33,747 nucleotides of DNA from JBKBKN01 sp046294625 (GTDB lineage: Bacteria; Bacteroidota; Bacteroidia; M30B66), in assembly GCA_046294625.1 (NCBI GenBank), contig JBKBKN010000029.1, positions 1-33,747 on the forward strand. Reading direction: 5' to 3'. Below the pieces are notes generated by a model. It saw only the letters and a list, made by a program, of their open reading frames with translations. It did no database searches and was not told where the DNA came from. Positions 1-7,134 of this stretch are shown here, one piece after another. How positions within the stretch are numbered: position 1 is the first letter of the stretch; the number at the start of each line of letters is the position of its first letter. Both the position numbers and the translations under genes were made by a program.

Positions 1-1028
1 TACCCGCCAATGGATTATCCAATGTAGGAGGTACTTCATCGCTAACAACCCACTTAAGGCACCCTGCAATCATTGCAGGCTTTCCTAAAGGTTTCAATAG
101 TTTCTATTGTATGAAATATGAAATCACACAAGGCCAGTATGTACATTTTTTAAATTTACTTCCGGCAACCTATCAAAGTATTCGAACCCAAATTCCTGTA
201 ACCTCACCTGCGGGAACTTTTGCTATGCACGACGGAACATCTCCACGGCGCAATTTTATTAAAATCATCACCCCTGCTGCTGGTAACCCCCTTACACCGG
301 CTGTTTATGGTGTTGATTTCAATAATAACGGTGTGTTCAATGAGCCTGGCGACGGGGCATCCATAGCATGCAATTATCTGAATTGGGGTGATCTGTTAGC
401 TTATTTGGATTGGGCTGCTTTACGCCCCATGACTGAATTGGAATTTGAAAAAGCAGCTCGTGGACCATCATCGGTAGGAAATCCGCAGGCGGGCGAATTT
501 GCTTGGGGCAGTACTGTATTATTGCACACAAGAGCGAACGGACTACTAGCCAACCCCGGGCAGCCCAATGAAGTTTCAACCATCACTGGTCCCGGACTTT
601 GCAATATCAGTACATCCACTTCCAGTATAGCCATTGAGAATCAAGTTCCTTCGGCAGTCAATGGGCCGCTAAGAACGGGTTTTGCTGCCGGTTTTGGAAC
701 CAATCGATCACAAGCCGGAGCAACTTATTATGGAATTATGGAATTTTCTGGCAATGTGCGCGAACAATGTATGGCAATTGGCAGTATTTCTATCGGTGCA
801 GCTATCTTTAACGGGACCTTAGGCGATGGAGAGTTAGACGGTAACGGCGAAGCTAATCAAACCACTTGGGGTTCGGCCAACGAAGCCATTTGGTCGGTTT
901 TGCGCGGAGGTGCATGGGGTACTTTACATACCAATGAAGGGCGTATTTCGGACCGTACCAATATTGGTAATACGGGTGGAGCTGTTCGCACTTCCTTAAA
1001 TGGTGGGCGAGGCGTACGGCAGTTTTAA
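1..1028 (+). CDS. FGE/SUMF1-like (formylglycine-generating-enzyme fold) protein, 5' partial
   Basis: The reading frame is open from the first full codon at position 3, so the gene begins upstream of the window; the ATG at 111 is internal. The C-terminal 341 residues form an FGE-sulfatase (SUMF1/EgtB/PvdO) domain. Visible family features are an early FYCMKYEIT segment, a DLLAYLDWAALRPMTELEFE stretch (the position of the family's SW..A..YA-W...RLPTEAEWE block), YYGIMEFSGNVRE (family G..DM.GNV.E) and a terminal LRGGAW. The terminal region, where catalytic FGE has two copper-binding cysteines after RGG, reads GGAWGTLHTNEGR and has neither. It is therefore unlikely to be a working FGE. It is a clear paralogue of the gene at 3897, which shows that the missing 5' part probably holds a signal peptide and a roughly 150-residue N-terminal domain. 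No T9SS sorting domain is present. It lies 51 bases upstream of a repeat/T9SS protein gene. Product role unknown. Confidence 0.85.
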   Translation, partial: PANGLSNVGGTSSLTTHLRHPAIIAGFPKGFNSFYCMKYEITQGQYVHFLNLLPATYQSIRTQIPVTSPAGTFAMHDGTSPRRNFIKIITPAAGNPLTPAVYGVDFNNNGVFNEPGDGASIACNYLNWGDLLAYLDWAALRPMTELEFEKAARGPSSVGNPQAGEFAWGSTVLLHTRANGLLANPGQPNEVSTITGPGLCNISTSTSSIAIENQVPSAVNGPLRTGFAAGFGTNRSQAGATYYGIMEFSGNVREQCMAIGSISIGAAIFNGTLGDGELDGNGEANQTTWGSANEAIWSVLRGGAWGTLHTNEGRISDRTNIGNTGGAVRTSLNGGRGVRQF

Positions 1029-1079
1029 TTTTTTAATAATGAAGTTAAATCTGTTTGTGCAACAGAACTAACGTCACAC

Positions 1080-3893
1080 ATGCTGAAACTCCTACTCCAT
1101 ATCAATTTGTCTGCATTTTTTCTGATTTTTTTGCAGGATAGCAGCGGGCTTTTGGCACAAGCTCCCTTTGCAGGAGGAAGTGCTGAAGGGCATGCTTCTG
1201 TCACCCTGCAAAATTCCGATTGCGATGCTTTGGATGCCAATCCATTTCAAGGTGGGGGGAGCAGCAATATTTTTCATGATACTTTAATTAACACTCCGTG
1301 CAAGCCCGAAATATTCAACATTTACAATGGTGGAACAGGCAATGGATTTGCACATCATGCACTTCAGGTTAGCGATTGTGATCCCATGTTGATCAGTATT
1401 TTTTCTGGTGGTTTAGACGATGGATTTAGCCAAGCTGCTATTATCGTATCTGAATGTAATTCTGTTTTGATCAATATTTATGGTGGAGGTATCGACGATG
1501 GTTTCTCACAAGATGCTTTGGTAATTTCCAGTTGCGAGTCGGTGATTATTAACATATTTGAAGGAGGAACAGACGATGGATTTGCCCACCATGTCAATAT
1601 TGTTTCAGCATGCGATTACATCTTACTCAATATTTTCAGCGGTGGCAATGGTCAAGGATTTGCGCATCAATCATTGATTAATGAGTTTTGTCCTACGGAA
1701 TCGTTTTTCATTTTTTCGGGTGGTCAAGGCGATGGATTTGACCAGATGGCCTTGATCGTTTCTGACTGTCAGGAGGTGTCATTGAGCATTTTCTCAGGAG
1801 GAATTGATGATGGACATGCTTTTGCTACCATCACGAGCTCTTTGCAGTTTTTGCCTTTCGACTCCACCTTGGTTTGCGTGAATAGCGATGCTGTTATTTC
1901 CCTGCCCAATGCAGGGTCGGGTTTGCAATTCCAATGGCAGGTTTCCATTAACAATGGCCTTACTTACAGCAACCTTTCAGAAGCCAATCCATATTCCGGG
2001 GTGGAAACGGATGAACTCACTATCAGCAATGTCAATAACTCATTCAACGGATTGATGTATCGTGTTGTTGTTACTAACCCCGGTTGCATAACTTTGACAT
2101 CTCCCCCTACCACTATTGGCGTGGGACCGCAACCCATAGCTGGCTCTTTAAACAAAATTCCAGATGTGCCGCATGTATGTCAAGGTGTGCCAGTGGCGGC
2201 AAGCTTCACGAGTGGTTTTGGAGGCATAGGTCTTATACAAGATGTTTTTGAATACAGTACCGACTTTGGAAGCTTATGGAATGATTATGCAGAAAACCAT
2301 CCAATAAACACAACGAGTATTCAGGGTATAGGTGTGGTAAAAATTAGAACTTATCGCACAGCAAGTGGACAAGGGTGTGCAAACAGCGATCCTGCGGAAG
2401 TGGAATGGACTGTAGCTGGAGAAGGTTTTTGGATCGGTGTGACGAGTGCCGACTGGAACACACAAAGTAATTGGGGCTGTGGAGTAATTCCCGACATCAC
2501 TACTGATGTTACCATCCCGCAAGTGCAATTGGGAAACAACCAACCGAATATTTTCAATTCGCCCAATGCCTACGCTCGGAATCTGACCATTGAACCCAAT
2601 GCATCCGTAACCACCTTTTTTGGCAATACGTTGGAGTTGCATGGTGATTTGATCAATAATGGAATCAATTCCTTAGGCATAGGCAATGTTCTTTTTGCGG
2701 GCAATACCACCCAACACATTAGCGGAAGTAGTGTGAGCGATATTTCCTACCTTAGATTAAACAATAGTGCCGCTGGGTTTGGACTTCGATTGCAGCAGCA
2801 TGTAAATGTATCGGATGAATTTCAAATTTTCAACGGTATGGTTGATCTCAATGGCTATGATGTTGACCTTGGACCTGTTGGGGTTTTGATTGGTGAAAAT
2901 GAGATCAGTCGCATAACAGGACAATCGGGCGAAATCAAGAGCACACTCACATTGGCTGCAAACACTAATTATACCAATATTAAAGGACTGGGTATAGACC
3001 TGCAAACTTCGTCGATAGCGCCGGGATTCACTGTGCTCAATCGTGGTCATCAAACTTATTCCGTTGATTTCGATAATTATGGCATAGATCGCTATTTTCG
3101 AATAGAACCTACAGTGAATAGCGGCCTGAATGTGACTATGCGCATGTATTATTTCGATGCGGAGCTCAGTTTGGGCAATCATGTTGAAGCATTTTTGATA
3201 CCATGGCGATCTGCAGATAATGGGCTCACCTGGGAAGGTCAATTTTTTCCACTTAATCTGAGTAACGATGAGGCTGCCAATTGGGTACAACAGACTGGTA
3301 TTGATGCTTTCTCCTTATGGACATTGAGCGATTGGCAGAATGAGCCTTTACCCATTCAACTGTTGCATTTCAGTGCAGTGCCCAATGGCAATGTTGTGGA
3401 TCTGGAATGGATCACCGCTTCTGAAATCAATAACCATTATTTCACTGTAGAACGCAGTGCCGATGCAAGTCAGTTTGATGGCATTCTTCAACGACTTGGC
3501 GCAGGAAACAGTAACATTGTATTGGTGTATCAGGATGTGGATTATCAGCCTTTACAAGGAATATCGTATTATCGCTTGAAACAAACCGATTTTGACGGGT
3601 CTTTTAGTTATTCGCAAATTGTGCCTGTGTTTTTCGGTTCATCCGGCGAAGCGTTTCAGGCATTTGTGGATGTGAATCGCGATTTTCAACTCATCTTCGG
3701 AAGTAGTGAGCGTGCACTTGCGGAGATTCGCTTGTTTGATGCAGCAGGAAGGCTTGTGTTGCAAAAACACGCCCATGTGCAAAAAGGCGAAAACCAAATT
3801 AAAATCCTGAATCCCGGATTGGCAAGTGGAGTGTATATGCTTCAATTGCACAGCGGAAATTCATTAAAAACCACCAAATTATTTGTCAGATAG
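1080..3893 (+). CDS. Secreted multidomain protein with nine 26-residue Gly/Cys repeats and T9SS sorting domain
   Basis: 937 residues. A hydrophobic N-terminus (residues about 1-27, ending LLAQ) is a signal peptide. Residues 29-258 are nine tandem repeats of exactly 26 residues of the type IFSGGxDDGF-x9-C-x6. Residues about 259-350 look like an Ig-like fold (FQWQVSINNG, YRVVVTN). From about 450 a segment typical of Bacteroidota surface proteins follows (FWIGVTSADWNTQSNWGCG), then a beta-rich region. Residues about 756-850 contain the LEWITASEINNHYFTVERS and YYRLKQTDFDG motifs common just before sorting domains. The last 75 or so residues (IRLFDAAGRLVLQ, LASGVYMLQL) are a type A T9SS C-terminal domain. 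The protein is therefore exported by Sec, then across the outer membrane by T9SS. It sits between two FGE-like genes, 3 bases before the second. Specific function not recognised; an adhesin-like surface protein is an inference. Confidence 0.85.
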   Translation: MLKLLLHINLSAFFLIFLQDSSGLLAQAPFAGGSAEGHASVTLQNSDCDALDANPFQGGGSSNIFHDTLINTPCKPEIFNIYNGGTGNGFAHHALQVSDCDPMLISIFSGGLDDGFSQAAIIVSECNSVLINIYGGGIDDGFSQDALVISSCESVIINIFEGGTDDGFAHHVNIVSACDYILLNIFSGGNGQGFAHQSLINEFCPTESFFIFSGGQGDGFDQMALIVSDCQEVSLSIFSGGIDDGHAFATITSSLQFLPFDSTLVCVNSDAVISLPNAGSGLQFQWQVSINNGLTYSNLSEANPYSGVETDELTISNVNNSFNGLMYRVVVTNPGCITLTSPPTTIGVGPQPIAGSLNKIPDVPHVCQGVPVAASFTSGFGGIGLIQDVFEYSTDFGSLWNDYAENHPINTTSIQGIGVVKIRTYRTASGQGCANSDPAEVEWTVAGEGFWIGVTSADWNTQSNWGCGVIPDITTDVTIPQVQLGNNQPNIFNSPNAYARNLTIEPNASVTTFFGNTLELHGDLINNGINSLGIGNVLFAGNTTQHISGSSVSDISYLRLNNSAAGFGLRLQQHVNVSDEFQIFNGMVDLNGYDVDLGPVGVLIGENEISRITGQSGEIKSTLTLAANTNYTNIKGLGIDLQTSSIAPGFTVLNRGHQTYSVDFDNYGIDRYFRIEPTVNSGLNVTMRMYYFDAELSLGNHVEAFLIPWRSADNGLTWEGQFFPLNLSNDEAANWVQQTGIDAFSLWTLSDWQNEPLPIQLLHFSAVPNGNVVDLEWITASEINNHYFTVERSADASQFDGILQRLGAGNSNIVLVYQDVDYQPLQGISYYRLKQTDFDGSFSYSQIVPVFFGSSGEAFQAFVDVNRDFQLIFGSSERALAEIRLFDAAGRLVLQKHAHVQKGENQIKILNPGLASGVYMLQLHSGNSLKTTKLFVR
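1164..1853 (+). repeat. Nine tandem 78-bp (26-residue) coding repeats
   Basis: The coding sequence here is in perfect register: nine units of 26 residues with no insertions. The pattern is [I/P][F/Y]-x-G-G-x-x-[D/G/other]-G-[F/H/Y], nine residues, Cys, six residues. Units start at residues 29, 55, 81, 107, 133, 159, 185, 211 and 237 of the protein. Unit 2 loses the second part of the glycine motif (GGGSSNIF), and unit 9 lacks the cysteine. DNA identity between units is moderate, so selection has kept the protein pattern and the units are not a recent expansion. Confidence 0.9.
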
Positions 3894-3896
3894 TTC

Positions 3897-5429
3897 ATGA
3901 AGCTTATGCAAAAATCATTCATACATAGCATTTTGCTGGCACTTTGGACCACATTGCAGCTTCAGGCAAACAATCTGCAATTAAGCAATATCAGCTCCAC
4001 CACCACCACCATTAGTTTCGAAATTGCTTGGGACAATAGCTGGAATTTGGCATCGATCGGCAATCACGATGCCGTATGGGTTTTTATCAAGCACCAGGAT
4101 TGTGACACGCAAGATAAACTTTGGGTGCATACTTTATTGAGTACCAGCAGTGCTCATCATAGTGTTGGCGGGGGTATATTACAAATAGATGCTGTTGCAG
4201 ATGGAATGGGCGTATTCATTCGCCGAAGCAGCGAAGGGAGTGGAAATATCAGTGCTTCGCAGGTCACTTTAGCCTTTGCCACACCATTTTTATCTACGGC
4301 TAACATGAACTTTGAAATTATTGGTATCGAAATGGTTTATATTCCTGAAGGGGCGTTCTATGTTGGAGATGGAAGCACCGGTTCGCCGCCCAATTCTCAA
4401 AACTCATTTGGCAACAATAACACTTCATCTCCTTATGAAATCATTTCAGAAGATGCTTTGGGTACCAATGTTTTGGCACACCCTAACATGGGCGCCCCTA
4501 CTCAACATGCACCTATTTCAGAATTTTTTCCAAAAGGCTACGCAGCTTTTTATTGCATGAAATATGAAATCAGTCAGAGCCAATATGTGAAGTTTTTAAA
4601 TTTGATTACTTATTCACAGCAAGCCAACCGAACTTCGGCAACCATTACCGATCCTGAAGGTACATTGGCGATGACCACACCGGCCAATCAAAACCGGAAT
4701 TCCATAAGAATCAGAATACCTGCTGAATTGGCCACCCTCAAGCCGGCTGTTTTTGACAATGACTTGAATAATGACCAAGTTTATGGCGATGGCGCTGCTT
4801 TAGCCTGCAATTATCTAAGCTGGGACGATCTCTTGGCTTATTTAGATTGGGCTGCACTACGACCCATGACTGAACTTGAATTTGAAAAAGCTTCGCGCGG
4901 TCCTTCTTCTCATGGTTCGCCCGTGTTGGCCGGATATGCTTGGGGAACAACCAATATCACACAAACAGATGCAAGCAGCCTGAGCAACGCAGGCAATACA
5001 AATGAAATTTCAACCATCACCGGCAACGGACTTTGTGCTCACCTAGCATCCAGTTCAGATATGGGGCCTCTGCGCGTAGGCTTTGCTGCAACAGCATCAT
5101 CAAATCGCGAAGAAGCGGGTGCATCCTATTATGGCGTAATGGAATTGTCAGGCAATGTGTATGAGCAATGTCTTCATGTAGGTTATAACGGAGGTTCAGG
5201 CAATGGCGCTGCACCTATTTTTGAAGGTAATCTTGGTGATGGGGCTTTAAGCTCTTCCGGCTATGCTAATGCTGCCAACTGGGGAACTGTGATTCGTTCG
5301 GTGGTGCGGGGAGGTAATTGGAAGAATATTCCCGAATATTGCAGAACATCAAACAGACAATTTATTACATCTGCAGGCGGAGAGAACGAACAAAGAAAAG
5401 AAACAACAGGCGGAAGAGGTGTTAGATAA
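3897..5429 (+). CDS. Secreted FGE/SUMF1-like protein, complete paralogue of the first gene
   Basis: 510 residues. Signal peptide at residues 1-24 (HSILLALWTTLQLQA). Residues about 25-140 form a beta-rich domain (DNSWNLASIGNHDAVWVFIK). From about 145 (EMVYIPEGAFYVGDG, the usual entry into the FGE fold) to the end is an FGE-sulfatase domain with DLLAYLDWAALRPMTELEFE, YYGVMELSGNVYEQC and VVRGGNWKNIPEYCR. In catalytic FGE the pattern after RGG has two cysteines five residues apart. Here the second position is Cys (PEYC) and the first is Asn, so the copper thiolate pair is incomplete. There is no lipobox and no T9SS domain, so a periplasmic location is inferred. This argues against GldJ/GldK, which are lipoproteins with the same fold. 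The gene starts 3 bases after the previous stop and ends 4 bases before the next start, giving a tight operon. Natural substrate unknown. Confidence 0.85.
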   Translation: MKLMQKSFIHSILLALWTTLQLQANNLQLSNISSTTTTISFEIAWDNSWNLASIGNHDAVWVFIKHQDCDTQDKLWVHTLLSTSSAHHSVGGGILQIDAVADGMGVFIRRSSEGSGNISASQVTLAFATPFLSTANMNFEIIGIEMVYIPEGAFYVGDGSTGSPPNSQNSFGNNNTSSPYEIISEDALGTNVLAHPNMGAPTQHAPISEFFPKGYAAFYCMKYEISQSQYVKFLNLITYSQQANRTSATITDPEGTLAMTTPANQNRNSIRIRIPAELATLKPAVFDNDLNNDQVYGDGAALACNYLSWDDLLAYLDWAALRPMTELEFEKASRGPSSHGSPVLAGYAWGTTNITQTDASSLSNAGNTNEISTITGNGLCAHLASSSDMGPLRVGFAATASSNREEAGASYYGVMELSGNVYEQCLHVGYNGGSGNGAAPIFEGNLGDGALSSSGYANAANWGTVIRSVVRGGNWKNIPEYCRTSNRQFITSAGGENEQRKETTGGRGVR

Positions 5430-5433
5430 ATAT

Positions 5434-6582
5434 ATGATAAAACCAATGACAAAACTTTGGACTATTACAGGAGCGGTCATAGCCCTTTTTTTGCAAACAG
5501 CACACACTCAGGTGCAGAATCCTGATTTACCCTTTATTGGGGGTAGTGGTCAAGGATTTTCGAGCAATACACTGTTCAATCAGGTTTGCACTTCCATAAA
5601 TGCAGTAAGTATTTACAGTGGCGGTCAAGATCAAGGAATATCATTTGGTCGTTTGTTACTCTCCGAATGCCAATCATCATCATTCATTACACCCTTCATA
5701 GGCAGCGCAGGCGATGGATATGCGCATGCGCTTCTCCAAGATGCTGAGTGCGAAAGTGTTTCGCAATCCAATATATTTTCAGGAGGTTTGCGATCGGGGT
5801 TTGCTAATTTTCGCAGAGTGTATATCAATTGTGATGGCGAAAATTCGACCATTCTTAGTGTAGTACCAAATGAAGTTTGTTTAGGCGATAGCATTACCAT
5901 CACGGGAACTTTACTTTCCAATATTGTGCTCGTCGAATTTACAGGTGCTTCGACCGATGCATTTTTAGTTTTAAACGACAGCTTGGTAATGTCAGTTGTT
6001 CCGGATGGAGCGCAAACAGGTCCGGTAGCGGTAACAGGCCCTAATGGCACCGTTAGCAGTTTTAACAATCTATTGGTGATTAGTCCGCCTCAGGCTACAT
6101 TTGATTTTGAACAAATCAGTGGGCTTACCTATGCTTTTTCGGCACCCTTATTGCCAGGCACCACTTATTTTTGGGATTTTGGCGATGGCAATACCGCGGT
6201 TGAAAATACGCCTACCCACACTTATTCAACGGTAGGTGAATTCGATGTAAGCCTAATCATGAGCAACATCTGCGCCGTTGACACTTTCTTGGCCACTGTG
6301 AATGTGATCAATGTCGGTATAGCAGGATTTGAAACACCAACGGTAAAACTTTTTCCCAATCCCTTTCGTGAATCCTTTCAATTAGAAGTCAATGGAATGG
6401 TTGAAAAACCTTTGCAAATTAATATGTGGAATATGTATGGACAACTAATTTACGCCCAACAAGTTAATGGAGTTCGTAATTTGACTTTGCAGATTCCTAC
6501 CGCACACCTTGCATCGGGTGTCTATTTGATTCAACTGAGCACCGAATACTACATAAAAACGCTTCGTGCAGTGAAGCACTAG
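5434..6582 (+). CDS. Secreted repeat/IPT/PKD protein with T9SS sorting domain
   Basis: 382 residues from ATG 5434 (ATG 5446 is an alternative; an upstream GTG at 5419 lies inside the preceding gene and would spoil the signal peptide). Signal peptide at residues about 1-25 (ITGAVIALFLQTAHTQ). Residues 33-133 are four copies of the same Gly/Cys repeat as in the gene at 1080, here mostly 27 residues long. Residues about 138-216 resemble an IPT/TIG domain (SVVPNEVCLGDSITITGT). Residues about 220-292 are a PKD domain (YFWDFGDGNTAVENTPTHTY). Residues about 303-382 are a type A T9SS sorting domain (VKLFPNPFRESFQLEV, LASGVYLIQLS). It is the second repeat protein of the duplicated FGE-like/repeat-protein unit. 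Cell-surface or secreted product; molecular role unknown. Confidence 0.85.
   Translation: MIKPMTKLWTITGAVIALFLQTAHTQVQNPDLPFIGGSGQGFSSNTLFNQVCTSINAVSIYSGGQDQGISFGRLLLSECQSSSFITPFIGSAGDGYAHALLQDAECESVSQSNIFSGGLRSGFANFRRVYINCDGENSTILSVVPNEVCLGDSITITGTLLSNIVLVEFTGASTDAFLVLNDSLVMSVVPDGAQTGPVAVTGPNGTVSSFNNLLVISPPQATFDFEQISGLTYAFSAPLLPGTTYFWDFGDGNTAVENTPTHTYSTVGEFDVSLIMSNICAVDTFLATVNVINVGIAGFETPTVKLFPNPFRESFQLEVNGMVEKPLQINMWNMYGQLIYAQQVNGVRNLTLQIPTAHLASGVYLIQLSTEYYIKTLRAVKH
5530..5832 (+). repeat. Four tandem 26-27-residue coding repeats, same family as at 1164
   Basis: Units begin at protein residues 33, 60, 87 and 114 with PFIGGSGQGF, IYSGGQDQGI, PFIGSAGDGY and IFSGGLRSGF. Each has a cysteine exactly at unit position 20. 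The first three units are 27 residues long, one more than those in the larger paralogue, with the extra residue after the cysteine. Confidence 0.85.
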
Positions 6583-6631
6583 TTTTTTATACTTTTTGTA
6601 ATTTGGCTTAGTTGTTTTTTTACATTTAGGC

Positions 6632-7087
6632 ATGCTAAAATGGATTAAGAATGCTATCAAAATTTGCGGCTTAGTGCTTATTGCTCTGCTCGGAGCCTGC
6701 TGTCATAAAAAAGATTGCAGTAGTGTGAATTTTGACATTATTCAACTTCGGGGTTTAGATTTGAATCCCTATGATACTGTATGGTTGGATAAAGCCCCGC
6801 GTAACCAAAATTTTGCGGTACTTTTTTCTGCGAATTATTATTTTCCGCAAAACACTTCTCAGGGCAATCAAGTGATTCATGTTGAAGATTTTGACTTCAA
6901 TGCTGATTATCGTCTAAGAATTCCAAGTAACGGCGATGAATTCCGTATTACGAATTTACAAATTGAAATGCAAGGCTGTAACAAATGTTATCCAACAGGC
7001 CATTACGACTATTATTTTGAAAAACTAAAATCCTATGCGCTGAATGGACAGTTGAAGCAACACAGGCGAATTATCGTTGAAATGTAA
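6632..7087 (+). CDS. Small predicted lipoprotein
   Basis: 151 residues. The N-terminus has two lysines, a hydrophobic stretch (ICGLVLIALL) and a lipobox LGAC, with Cys23 as the likely lipidated residue; a second Cys follows at once. The mature part (about 128 residues) has no motif I can assign. It contains tyrosine- and asparagine-rich segments, a C..C pair (GCNKC) and predicted beta structure. A membrane-attached lipoprotein of unknown function is the limit of what can be said. The start ATG at 6632 gives a complete signal peptide. It lies 49 bases after the T9SS gene and 47 bases before the S9 peptidase, all on one strand. Confidence 0.75.
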   Translation: MLKWIKNAIKICGLVLIALLGACCHKKDCSSVNFDIIQLRGLDLNPYDTVWLDKAPRNQNFAVLFSANYYFPQNTSQGNQVIHVEDFDFNADYRLRIPSNGDEFRITNLQIEMQGCNKCYPTGHYDYYFEKLKSYALNGQLKQHRRIIVEM

Positions 7088-7134
7088 TTTTGCTTTGGCT
7101 TTTTTTACAAATTAGCCGAACGATAATTACACGT

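Noticed and set aside
1164..1853. Possible CRISPR-like or satellite array from regular 78-base periodicity
   Set aside because: The period is maintained at protein level with diverged DNA, in frame and inside one coding sequence; there are no identical repeats with unique spacers.
2757..3290. Open frame of 177 codons on the minus strand
   Set aside because: It lies fully inside the well-supported T9SS protein gene on the other strand, and its translation shows no domain, signal or low-complexity pattern of a real protein.
3897..5429. GldJ or GldK (FGE-fold T9SS components)
   Set aside because: There is no lipobox, no neighbouring gldL/M/N genes, and a different N-terminal domain.
7090..7134. 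Upstream TTG start for the prolyl oligopeptidase
   Set aside because: It would put 15 unrelated residues before a normal signal peptide that starts at ATG 7135.
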